From contig URCM01000122.1 of the NCBI GenBank assembly GCA_900546355.1, forward strand, positions 1 to 7,594: DNA of 7,594 nucleotides, read 5' to 3'. The position numbers and the translations under genes are program-made. Shown one piece after another: positions 1-6,582 of this stretch. Position 1 is the first letter of the stretch. Each line of letters opens with the position of its first letter. The notes beneath the pieces are model-generated. The model worked only from the letters and a program-made list of their open reading frames with translations. It was not told the origin of the DNA and did not search any database. The stretch is from an uncultured Bacteroides sp. GTDB lineage: Bacteria > Bacteroidota > Bacteroidia > Bacteroidales > Bacteroidaceae.

Positions 1-62
1 GTTCAATATAAAGGATTAACGGATTTTTCGCAATCCATTTCTGATTGACTATAAAAAGGCTC

Positions 63-2276
63 TTACTCTGCCTCTAAATACAGCACGCGGCTGGCGTAAT
101 CATTCAACTTGTGATAGTCTACCTTATGGGTATAAGGGATTTCCAGGCCGTTCTCCATTAAGAATTTACCAGAATACAATTTCCCCTCGAACGGCAACGG
201 TTCGTTATCGATGCGGTTCAACTCTTTGACCCGATACATCTTCGCCGGGTCGAGCCCTGCCATGCGCACACGAGGCAAATGCTGGTTATAAAACGTTTCC
301 ATTTTCCACCAATAGAATACCGCCTTGTCTTTCTCGGGCGAAGTGTACATCAGAGATGCTACACCCAAGCGGTCGTAGGGAGAAACCAGACGGTAGATAT
401 CCCCGAACTGCACTACGGGACGAATCATCTTGTAATCGGCTATTGCCTTCCGGCAAATCTCCTTCTCCTCCTCGGTCATGTTCTTTGGCTGGATTTCCAT
501 GCCCAGACGCCCGCTCATCGCCACATCGATGCGGTATTTGATAGGAACGGTACGGAAGACCTGATGATTGGGAGCCGAACTGATGTGAGACGCCATGGCA
601 ATCGCCGGGAAGAAATACGAAGTGCCCCATTGCATGTAGATGCGCTGGAGGGCATCGGTATTGTCGCTCACCCAAAACTCGTCGAACCAAGGCAAGTACC
701 CCCAGTTGGCACGTCCTCCGCCGCTGGCACAAGCCTGGATAGTAAGGTCAGGATATTTGGCACGGATACGGTTGCATACACTCTCGAAGCCACGATGATA
801 CTCGATGTACATGTGGCTTTGGTTGTCAGCGGTCAGGTAATTCGAACCGTGGTTCATAATCGCCATATTGGCGTCCCACTTGATATACTCGATTTCGGGA
901 TACTTGCTCATCAGGTCATCCACCACGCCGAACACGAAATCCTGCACTTCGGGATTGCCGAGGTCAAGCACCACCTGCGTTCCGCCACGTCCCAATACCG
1001 GGTCGCGCTGGGGGGCTTTCACAATCCATTCGGGATGCTTTTCGTAGAGTTCGCTCGTAGTATTCGACATTTCCGGCTCTATCCAGATACCGAAGCCGAC
1101 ATGATGTTTCTTCGCGTCGCGGATCAATCCCTCAATGCCTTCGGGAAGCTTGCGCGTGTCTACCACCCAGTCGCCCAACGAAGAGTTATCGGAATTGCGC
1201 TGGTATTTGTCTCCGAACCATCCGTCGTCCATGACGAACAATTCGCCGCCCATCGACTCGATATCCGCCATCATCTGCTCCATGCCTTGCTGGTTGATGT
1301 CGAAATAAACGCCTTCCCAACTGTTGAGCAAGATTTTGCGAGGCTTGTTTCCATGCGCTAATTTATAGGTACGTCCCCAACGGTGGAAGTTCCGGCTGGC
1401 TCCGCTCAATCCTTCATCCGAGTAGGTCAAGGCAAGTACCGGAGTAGCAAAGGTTTCTCCTTTCTGCAAGTGATATTGGGAATTTTCTTCGTTGATGCCG
1501 GCAAAGAACTGGTGGTATTCGCTATCATCGGTATCAATACGAAGTTTGTAATTTCCGGTGTAGCAGAGTGCCGCGCCAATAGTCCGCCCTACGTTTTCCT
1601 GCGGACGGCCGTCGAGCGAGAACATCACTTCGGCATGCGCCGTATGCGAATTGCGTACCCCGTCCTTGTTCTTTATCACTTTCATGCCCGGCTCCAACGG
1701 TTCTTGAGCCAAACGTCCCTCGTTCGCCCACGAGCCATACAGGCTGGAGAGCCATACATTGCCCCTGCGGATGGGCAGGTAAGCCGAAGCGAACTGGTTG
1801 AGCACGACGGGCTTCTTTTCTTCATTTGTGATTTCGGTCCAGGTCTCAATGATGTCTACATCCTGATAAGCCCGGTAGCATACGTTGACATAAAACGGAT
1901 AAACTTTGTCCTTCAAGCGTACCGTAACTTCCTGGGTTTTATCCGCTTTCGTAGTAGCCACGCTTTCCACCACCAGTTGGGTCGACATGTTTCCGTCGGC
2001 ATGGCATACCGAGAGCGCCGTTTCAGCCGGAGTATTCATCCCATACACCGGATAAGCAGCCTGATTGCACGTGCGCACCGCATCGATTTGATTCAAATCC
2101 GCATCGTTCAGCTTCGCGCCATAATATACATACTTCAGTTCTCCACCCTGTGGTGCATCAATCACCAGCGAGGTTTCGGGAGTAGAAAGGCACATCGGTT
2201 GTTCCTGTGCCCATACGCCGGAAGCGAAAAGAGAAGCTCCGGCAACCAACAAGATTTTAGATTTCATGTTTTTCAT
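63..2276 (-). CDS. Secreted alpha-galactosidase, GH36 family
   Basis: The 737-residue product should hydrolyse terminal alpha-galactosides such as raffinose- or galactomannan-type side chains, by a retaining mechanism, in the periplasm. Residues 1-23 are a Sec signal peptide (KK-rich start, hydrophobic core, VWA then QEQ) with no lipobox cysteine. An N-terminal beta-sandwich spans about 28-305, the (beta/alpha)8 barrel about 306-640, and a C-terminal beta domain follows. GH36 landmarks are LLNSWEGVYFD (316-326), FVMDDGWFG (347-355), GIWIEPEMSN (396-405), YIKWDAN (464-470) and CASGGGRAN (516-524) with SDNTDA (537-542). By family analogy D468 is the nucleophile and D538 the acid/base. The length is normal for GH36. 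The start at 2276 gives a good signal peptide; a second Met three codons in (2267) is possible. The gene is divergent from the M48 gene. Its natural substrate cannot be read from sequence. Confidence 0.93.
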   Translation of the reverse strand: MKNMKSKILLVAGASLFASGVWAQEQPMCLSTPETSLVIDAPQGGELKYVYYGAKLNDADLNQIDAVRTCNQAAYPVYGMNTPAETALSVCHADGNMSTQLVVESVATTKADKTQEVTVRLKDKVYPFYVNVCYRAYQDVDIIETWTEITNEEKKPVVLNQFASAYLPIRRGNVWLSSLYGSWANEGRLAQEPLEPGMKVIKNKDGVRNSHTAHAEVMFSLDGRPQENVGRTIGAALCYTGNYKLRIDTDDSEYHQFFAGINEENSQYHLQKGETFATPVLALTYSDEGLSGASRNFHRWGRTYKLAHGNKPRKILLNSWEGVYFDINQQGMEQMMADIESMGGELFVMDDGWFGDKYQRNSDNSSLGDWVVDTRKLPEGIEGLIRDAKKHHVGFGIWIEPEMSNTTSELYEKHPEWIVKAPQRDPVLGRGGTQVVLDLGNPEVQDFVFGVVDDLMSKYPEIEYIKWDANMAIMNHGSNYLTADNQSHMYIEYHRGFESVCNRIRAKYPDLTIQACASGGGRANWGYLPWFDEFWVSDNTDALQRIYMQWGTSYFFPAIAMASHISSAPNHQVFRTVPIKYRIDVAMSGRLGMEIQPKNMTEEEKEICRKAIADYKMIRPVVQFGDIYRLVSPYDRLGVASLMYTSPEKDKAVFYWWKMETFYNQHLPRVRMAGLDPAKMYRVKELNRIDNEPLPFEGKLYSGKFLMENGLEIPYTHKVDYHKLNDYASRVLYLEAE

Positions 2277-2304
2277 GATGAGTTGTTTTTAAATGATATC
2301 GATG

Positions 2305-2312
2305 CAAAAATA
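2305..2312 (-). promoter_or_regulatory. Putative -7 box for the GH36 gene
   Basis: On the minus strand this reads TATTTTTG, an exact match to the Bacteroidales -7 consensus TAnnTTTG. It lies about 28 bases upstream of the GH36 start codon. A weak -33 candidate (TTCG) lies 17 bases further upstream. The leader between the box and the ATG is AT-rich with no clear Shine-Dalgarno sequence, which is normal for the group. The match is short, so chance is possible. Confidence 0.5.
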
Positions 2313-2389
2313 GGCATATTCCACCAGTGCGAATGATACTGTTTTATCTTTTTCATTACAGATAGTGCGGATTATTACAGAAAATGCTA

Positions 2390-2397
2390 TATATTTG
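2390..2397 (+). promoter_or_regulatory. Putative -7 box for the M48 protease gene
   Basis: This reads TATATTTG, an exact match to TAnnTTTG. It lies 28 bases before the M48 start codon, which implies a leader of roughly 20 bases. No good TTTG -33 element is seen at the expected distance. Together with the minus-strand box at 2305-2312 it makes 2277-2425 a back-to-back promoter region. Confidence 0.5.
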
Positions 2398-2425
2398 CTG
2401 AAAGAAACCTTAAAACGAACTACGG

Positions 2426-3226
2426 ATGATGAAACAACTGCATTTAACCCTGCTCTTGCTTGCCTCCCTTCTTTTGGCAAGTTGCTCTACCGTCCCGCTC
2501 ACCGGACGGAAACAAATGCTTTTGGTCTCGGATAGCGAAGTGCTGTCCTCCAGTCTTACCCAATACAACGACTATATCAAGTCGGCTAAGAAATCGACCA
2601 ATGCCGCACAGACCGCCATGGTGGTGCGCGTAGGGAAAAAGATTGCCTCTGCTACGGAAGCCTACCTGCGTGCGAACGGAATGGCATCGGAACTGAATAA
2701 TTTTGCATGGGAGTTTAATTTGGTGCAAGACCCGCAAGTAAACGCTTTTTGTATGCCGGGGGGCAAGATTGTTGTTTATGAAGGACTGATGAAACTGGTT
2801 TCATCGGACGATGAACTGGCGGTGGTCGTAGGGCACGAGGTGGCACATGCGGTGGCTAAGCATAGCAATGAGCGCATCAGCCAGCAGGTAATGGCGCAAT
2901 ATGGCGCGAATATCCTGAATTCACTCGTCAGCGATAAGAGTGCGGCGGTGCAGAACGTGGCACAGACCGTGTATGGAATCGGGGCGCAATATGGCATGAT
3001 GCTTCCTTTCTCTCGCAAGCATGAGTCGGAAGCCGATTATATGGGATTGGTGCTGATGACCATAGCGGGGTATAATCCCGATGTAGCCGTCGGCTTTTGG
3101 CAAAAGATGTCGGCAGGTAGCGGCGGGACGATTCCGGAATTTATGAGTACACATCCAAGTGATGCTACCCGGATAGCCGACATCCGGAAAGAATTGCCAG
3201 GTATCAAGGCGAAATACGGTAAATGA
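2426..3226 (+). CDS. M48 family zinc metalloprotease, predicted lipoprotein
   Basis: The 266-residue protein belongs to the M48 group that includes the cell-envelope proteases LoiP, YcaL and BepA. These are zinc endopeptidases involved in envelope protein quality control. Residues 1-19 are a lipoprotein signal ending in a lipobox (LLAS before C20), and the mature start CSTVPLTGRKQ is typical of these proteins. The zinc site is HEVAH (H137, E138, H141). The third ligand is probably E200 in HESEADYMG. A conserved THPSDATRI stretch (242-250) near the C-terminus matches the THP region that carries the regulatory His in BepA. There is no TPR domain after the protease, so it is closer in build to LoiP/YcaL than to BepA. 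Two adjacent ATGs (2426, 2429) are equally good starts. It appears to be a single-gene transcript. Its clients are unknown. Confidence 0.92.
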   Translation: MMKQLHLTLLLLASLLLASCSTVPLTGRKQMLLVSDSEVLSSSLTQYNDYIKSAKKSTNAAQTAMVVRVGKKIASATEAYLRANGMASELNNFAWEFNLVQDPQVNAFCMPGGKIVVYEGLMKLVSSDDELAVVVGHEVAHAVAKHSNERISQQVMAQYGANILNSLVSDKSAAVQNVAQTVYGIGAQYGMMLPFSRKHESEADYMGLVLMTIAGYNPDVAVGFWQKMSAGSGGTIPEFMSTHPSDATRIADIRKELPGIKAKYGK

Positions 3227-3247
3227 ATGAATAAATATAACTGATTA

Positions 3248-3444
3248 ATTTGATAGAACACAGAGACACAAAGACACAGAAAAAAATTTAATTTTTATCT
3301 TTCATTCTTAGAAGCTGTTTTGAATTTATCGCCCAAAGCACACACGAAAACGGATACATCAAGCCAAGAAAAACTTTTTGGAGAAATTCAAAACAGTTTC
3401 TAATAAAAAACTCTGTGCCTTTGTGTCGCTGTGTTCTATTAAAT
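3248..3444. repeat. Outer inverted repeat, 33-bp arms
   Basis: The left arm (3248-3280) and the reverse complement of the right arm (3412-3444) match at 30 of 33 positions. The shared core includes TAGAACACAG and GACACAAAG. The left arm is itself three tandem octamers: ACACAGAG, ACACAAAG and ACACAGAA (3258-3281). The structure fills most of the gap between the M48 and GH2 genes, and the right arm ends 15 bases before the GH2 start codon. As RNA it would form a long stem enclosing the inner repeat. No ORF or target duplication is visible. It may be a dispersed extragenic repeat; copy number cannot be judged here. Confidence 0.85.
3308..3403. repeat. Inner inverted-repeat element, 96 bp
   Basis: Arms at 3308-3330 and 3381-3403 are inverted copies that match at 21 of 23 positions. 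The first 20 positions match at 19, and the core is CTGTTTTGAATTT. The ends are TTAGAA and TTCTAA. The 50-base centre has no coding potential and contains a smaller near-palindrome, CCAAGAAAAACTTTTTGG (3364-3381). It sits within the outer inverted repeat. It could be a small mobile palindromic element that inserted into the older outer repeat, or part of one composite element. No convincing target duplication is seen. Confidence 0.8.
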
Positions 3445-3459
3445 AAAAAAAAGAATCCA

Positions 3460-3996
3460 ATGAAACAACTCTTTCTTTCACTCGCGGCCATGCTTTGCGC
3501 TTTGTGCGCACAAGCACAAGAGAGAGCCTTCCTTCCCCTGTCGGGCACCTGGGAAAGTTCGTTAGGCACTTGCCGGCTTCCGGGCACCACCGATGAGAAT
3601 CAATTAGGCAATCCGGCACAGGCACCTTACGTTACCAGCCAACTGACCCGGCTCCATTCGTATAGCGGACAAGTCATCTACGAGCGCGACTTCACCTTGC
3701 CCGAAGGATTTGCCGGAAAGAAGCTCCGCCTGATTATGGAACGCACCAAGCCCAGCACGCTTTGGATAGACGGAGACAGTATCGGAAGCCTGACCCATCT
3801 GTATGCTCCTCATTGTTATGAGTTGCCTCTTCTAAAAGCGGGTAAGCATCACATTGCCATTCGAATAGACAATTCTGAAACATCTGTTCCTCGGGAGATA
3901 CAAACTTCACATGCATGGACAGACGCTACTCAGACAAATTGGAACGGTATTTTAGGGGTTCATCCGACATTTGGAGTGATAACCCTATATGACTGA
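3460..3996 (+). CDS. N-terminal fragment of the split GH2 enzyme (178 aa)
   Basis: The ATG at 3460 is chosen because it opens a Sec signal peptide (MKQLFLSLAAMLCALCAQA, cleavage after A19). The frame is open back to 3415, but that upstream part lies in the inverted-repeat arm and is not leader-like. Residues about 27-166 are the GH2 sugar-binding jelly-roll, with GTWESSLG, VIYERDFTLPEG, LWIDGDSIGS and TQTNWNGILG. Residues from 167 to 178 (VHPTFGVITLYD) are encoded by the inserted element, and the stop at 3994-3996 is also inside it. The product would be an exported, non-catalytic stub and may simply be degraded. Upstream is an AT-rich leader with no clear promoter box. Confidence 0.85.
   Translation: MKQLFLSLAAMLCALCAQAQERAFLPLSGTWESSLGTCRLPGTTDENQLGNPAQAPYVTSQLTRLHSYSGQVIYERDFTLPEGFAGKKLRLIMERTKPSTLWIDGDSIGSLTHLYAPHCYELPLLKAGKHHIAIRIDNSETSVPREIQTSHAWTDATQTNWNGILGVHPTFGVITLYD
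3949..3956 (+). repeat. Target-site duplication, left copy
   Basis: ATTTTAGG is present here and again at 4212-4219, directly abutting the two ends of the inserted element. In both places it is read as Ile-Leu-Gly in the GH2 frame. Confidence 0.9.
3957..3980 (+). repeat. Left terminal inverted repeat of the MITE
   Basis: It begins GGTTCATCC and ends with ATTTGGAGTGAT. It pairs with the right terminus at 19 of 24 positions, with the inner 12 bases identical. Confidence 0.88.
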
Positions 3997-4012
3997 ATAT
4001 CAGCGTATATGG

Positions 4013-4037
4013 AACATATACAATTTTGTATATTGTT
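4013..4037 (+). other. Hairpin inside the MITE
   Basis: ATATACAA (4016-4023), a TT loop and TTGTATAT (4026-4033) form a perfect 8-bp stem. With a one-base bulge the stem extends to AACATATACAA against TTGTATATTGTT. It is an internal palindrome of the element. The stem is all A/T except one pair, so it is unlikely to be a strong terminator. Confidence 0.65.
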
Positions 4038-4187
4038 GATAATCAATAAGACTGATATCTAAAAGCTATAATTCGCCCCTACAAATGGCTCAATTGTGTT
4101 TAAATGTGTAGAAGCGTAAGAACAAGCTAAAATACAGATTGTTACACATAGGGCGTATAGATTGTCAATATACCATTCGCAATACCC

Positions 4188-4211
4188 ATCACTCCAAATT
4201 CCAGAAGACCC
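4188..4211 (-). repeat. Right terminal inverted repeat of the MITE
   Basis: Read on the minus strand it begins GGGTCTTCTGG and ends ATTTGGAGTGAT, mirroring the left terminus. Confidence 0.88.
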
Positions 4212-4219
4212 ATTTTAGG
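4212..4219 (+). repeat. Target-site duplication, right copy
   Basis: This is an identical ATTTTAGG to the copy at 3949-3956. It restores the codons Ile-Leu-Gly at the resumption of the GH2 reading frame. Confidence 0.9.
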
Positions 4220-4223
4220 ACGT

Positions 4224-6524
4224 TTGGGTATCGAAGCTCGTGATGAGGCTTATATAGAAAAGGTAGAGGTTTATCCTTCGCTTGCCCGTAAGCGTGCTTT
4301 TGTAAAACTGACAGTCTGTACCGAACGATACGAAGATGCCATGCTACGCATTGAAGGCGAGGCGTGGAATACGCCCATGTCACATAAACTTCCGCCAGTA
4401 GAACAGAAGATACCTCTTCAGGCGGGTGTCACTTCGTTTACCCTGTCATTGGATATGGGCGAATCGCCTCTTGTCTGGAGTGAATTTCATCCGGCTTTGT
4501 ACCGGCTTCACGTTCGGCTGGATACCGACCATACGCACGATGAGCAATGTGTAGATTTCGGTATGCGCGAGTTTCGTACGGAAGGTAACAGGTTTGTGCT
4601 GAACGGCAAGAAAATTTTCTTACGCGGCAAGCACGATGCGTGTGTATTTCCGCTTACAGGTTATGCGCCGATGGATGTGGAAGCATGGCGTGGGGTGCTG
4701 CGGACCGCCAAGCGGTATGGCATTAATCATTATCGTTGTCATTCGTACACTCCGCCCGAAGCAGCTTTGAAAGCGGCTGATTTGGAAGGTGTCTATTTTC
4801 AGGTAGAATTGCCTTTATGGGGGGCTATCGAGCGAAAGAATACGGCTCTTAATGCATTCTTGAAACGAGAGGGCGACATGATACTTTCCTGGTTAGGGAA
4901 TCATCCTTCATTGATGATGTTGGGACTGGGAAACGAGTTGCATGGTGAAGTAGAAGTGATGCGTGAATGGCTGGATGATTTTCGGAAGAAAGACCCGCGT
5001 CATTTGTACTGTTTCGGTTCCAATAATAATTTGGGTTGGAAAGGACCGCAGGACGGTGAAGATTACTTTGTGACATGTCGGGTAGGCGGAGGGGAAGGAT
5101 ATTCCACTCATGTGCGTACTTCTTTCGCTTATGTAGATGCCGAAAAAGGGGGTATCTTAAATAATACTCGTCCCAATACCATAGCCGACTATGCGCAAGC
5201 CATAGCCCGGTGTCCGCGCCCTGTAGTGGGGCATGAAACGTGTCAATTTCAAATTTATCCAGACTATAGCCAGATTGCGAAATACAAAGGTGTGCTCTAT
5301 CCGTATAATTTGGAGATATTCCGTAACCGTTTGAAGGAAAATCAGTTATATGGACAAGCGGATGATTTTCATCGTGCTACGGGGCGTTTTTCCGTAGAAT
5401 GCTATAAGGCGGATATTGAATACGCCTTGCGTACACCTGGTTTTGGAGGGTTCCAAATGCTTGACTTACAAGATTATCCTGGACAAGGTTCTGCATTGGT
5501 GGGCATACTCGATGCATTCATGGAAACGAAAGGTATTGTTGACCCTGAAACTTTTTATGGCTTTTGTGCTCCGGTGGTTCCTTTGGCCCGAATGGAAAGT
5601 TTTTGCTGGTGGAACACTCAAAAAATGAAAATAGATGTCGCTCTCTCTAATTACGAAGAAGACGATTGGGAGAAAACTGTTTGTTGGCAACTGGTTTCGG
5701 ATGACGGATTATGGGAGAAGCAAGGTATGTTTTCTTGTTTTGTGCCACAGGGCGAAGTAGGAGAGGTGGGACACATCGAATTGTCGCTTTCTGATTTGGA
5801 TGTTCCGCAACGGTTGACCTTGCATCTGAAAACCGGCACTTATCATAATTATTATCATCTTTGGGTGTATCCCAACGGGCGGGAAAGTGCGGCCGGTATT
5901 CATGTTGATTCGCTTTTGAATGAACGGGTAAAGGCAGAATTAGAGAAAGGAGGTACGGTGTTTTTGGTACCACGCCATAAAGATATCGAGAAACAAAGTG
6001 TAGGAGGAATGTTTACACCCGATTATTGGAATTATGCGATGTTTAAGACCATATCGGAGCGTGCGGGTAAGGAAATTTCTCCAGGAACGATGTCGGTGAT
6101 GGTTGATCCGGCTCACCCGTTGTTTCATTATTTCCCGACCGAAGCGCATAGCGATTGGCAATGGTGGAGCATAGCCCGGTATGCGCGTCCGATGGTGCTG
6201 GATAAAACAACAAAGTCGTATCGTCCTGTAGTACAGGTAATAGATAATGTAGAACGGAATCATAAGTTGGGGATTGTTTTCGAATTTCGGGTAGGAAAGG
6301 GAAAGCTTTTGGTCTGTACGGCCAATCTTGCATTTATCGAAAATACTCCTGAAGGTAACGGATTTCGTACTGCTTTGCTCCGTTATGTTAAATCGGAGCA
6401 ATTTCAGCCCGAGACTTCTGTGACTTGGAAAGAACTGACTGCTTTTTTCACAGAAAGCGTTGTTCAACGGAATATAAAAGGGGTAAAGAATCAATCAGAC
6501 TATAATGTGAATGCGCAAATGTGA
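4224..6524 (+). CDS. C-terminal fragment of the split GH2 enzyme (catalytic part)
   Basis: The frame is open from 4161 inside the element, with GH2-derived sequence from 4212. The only early start-like codon is TTG at 4224 (766 residues); the first in-frame ATG is at 4341. Numbered from 4224, an Ig-like domain covers about 5-115 and the TIM barrel starts near 122 (RFVLNGKKIFLRGKHDA). HYRCHSYTPPEAA is at 169-181, the acid/base is E238 in LGLGNELHG, and the nucleophile is E338 in PVVGHETCQ. A linker beta region follows. Residues about 560-725 form an extra domain, with HPLFHYFPTEAHSDWQWW at 631-648, that resembles the Rossmann/flavodoxin-like tails of some Bacteroidales GH2 enzymes. The fragment lacks signal peptide and jelly-roll, so even if translated it would stay cytoplasmic and probably be inactive. 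Confidence 0.8.
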   Translation: MGIEARDEAYIEKVEVYPSLARKRAFVKLTVCTERYEDAMLRIEGEAWNTPMSHKLPPVEQKIPLQAGVTSFTLSLDMGESPLVWSEFHPALYRLHVRLDTDHTHDEQCVDFGMREFRTEGNRFVLNGKKIFLRGKHDACVFPLTGYAPMDVEAWRGVLRTAKRYGINHYRCHSYTPPEAALKAADLEGVYFQVELPLWGAIERKNTALNAFLKREGDMILSWLGNHPSLMMLGLGNELHGEVEVMREWLDDFRKKDPRHLYCFGSNNNLGWKGPQDGEDYFVTCRVGGGEGYSTHVRTSFAYVDAEKGGILNNTRPNTIADYAQAIARCPRPVVGHETCQFQIYPDYSQIAKYKGVLYPYNLEIFRNRLKENQLYGQADDFHRATGRFSVECYKADIEYALRTPGFGGFQMLDLQDYPGQGSALVGILDAFMETKGIVDPETFYGFCAPVVPLARMESFCWWNTQKMKIDVALSNYEEDDWEKTVCWQLVSDDGLWEKQGMFSCFVPQGEVGEVGHIELSLSDLDVPQRLTLHLKTGTYHNYYHLWVYPNGRESAAGIHVDSLLNERVKAELEKGGTVFLVPRHKDIEKQSVGGMFTPDYWNYAMFKTISERAGKEISPGTMSVMVDPAHPLFHYFPTEAHSDWQWWSIARYARPMVLDKTTKSYRPVVQVIDNVERNHKLGIVFEFRVGKGKLLVCTANLAFIENTPEGNGFRTALLRYVKSEQFQPETSVTWKELTAFFTESVVQRNIKGVKNQSDYNVNAQM

Positions 6525-6582
6525 GGATGCGGGAAGGTATTGTCACATTAAGTATAATTGCCATATTAATAAATTAAATACT

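Larger units (their letters stand above)
3957..4211. mobile_element. MITE-like non-autonomous insertion, 255 bp
   Basis: The element has 24-bp imperfect terminal inverted repeats, at 3957-3980 and 4188-4211, that match at 19 of 24 positions. They share an inner perfect core ATTTGGAGTGAT, and both outer ends begin GG. Perfect 8-bp direct repeats flank it. It carries no transposase ORF, so it must be moved in trans. The interior is AT-rich with a strong hairpin (4013-4037) and a repeated GACTGA(A)TATC (3991-4001, 4050-4059). An 8-bp duplication with GG ends is known for several IS families, including ISL3, IS256 and IS6. Which family supplies the transposase cannot be settled from this window. 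Confidence 0.9.
3460..6524 (+). pseudogene. GH2-family glycoside hydrolase, interrupted by a 255-bp insertion
   Basis: This is one GH2 gene split by the element at 3957-4211. The 5' part reads to WNGILG at 3955-3957, and the 3' part resumes with ILGRLGIEARDEAY from 4212. Deleting the element plus one 8-bp flank copy (263 bases) joins the two frames exactly. The result is a 933-residue protein with a signal peptide (1-19), an N-terminal jelly-roll domain (about 30-170), an Ig-like domain, a TIM barrel from about residue 290, and a long C-terminal extension. The acid/base would be E405 (GNE) and the nucleophile E505 (GHE). I see no other stop or frameshift, so the insertion seems to be the only lesion. 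GH2 members include beta-galactosidases, beta-glucuronidases and beta-mannosidases; the substrate here is not assignable. As it stands the gene is expected to be inactive. Confidence 0.9.

Noticed and set aside
17..47. Possible terminator hairpin after the GH36 gene (CAATC with GATTG)
   Set aside because: The stem is only 5 bp, is not followed by a T-tract on either strand, and an alternative equally weak stem overlaps it.
1..48. Short open frame on the plus strand from the left edge (VQYKGLTDFSQSISD then stop)
   Set aside because: Fifteen codons could be the end of a converging gene, but this is too short to separate from chance.
279..1361. Long plus-strand ORF (360 codons) antisense to the GH36 gene
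   Set aside because: It lies wholly inside the GH36 coding region, has no domain signature, and its residue mix (many His, Arg, Val) is typical of an antisense shadow of a well-used coding frame.
1383..2336. Second long plus-strand ORF (317 codons) antisense to GH36 and its leader
   Set aside because: Same reasoning: it mirrors the GH36 codons, has no recognisable motif, and runs over the promoter region.
3248..3281. CRISPR-like or direct-repeat array
   Set aside because: The octamers are contiguous with no spacers, and the larger arms are inverted rather than direct repeats.
3416..3423. TGCCTTTG as a -7 promoter box for the GH2 gene
   Set aside because: It differs from TAnnTTTG at the key A, lies inside the repeat arm, and has no TTTG at the right distance upstream.
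5940..6494. Minus-strand ORF of 184 codons within the GH2 fragment
   Set aside because: It overlaps a well-supported coding frame and shows no family-like motif or leader.
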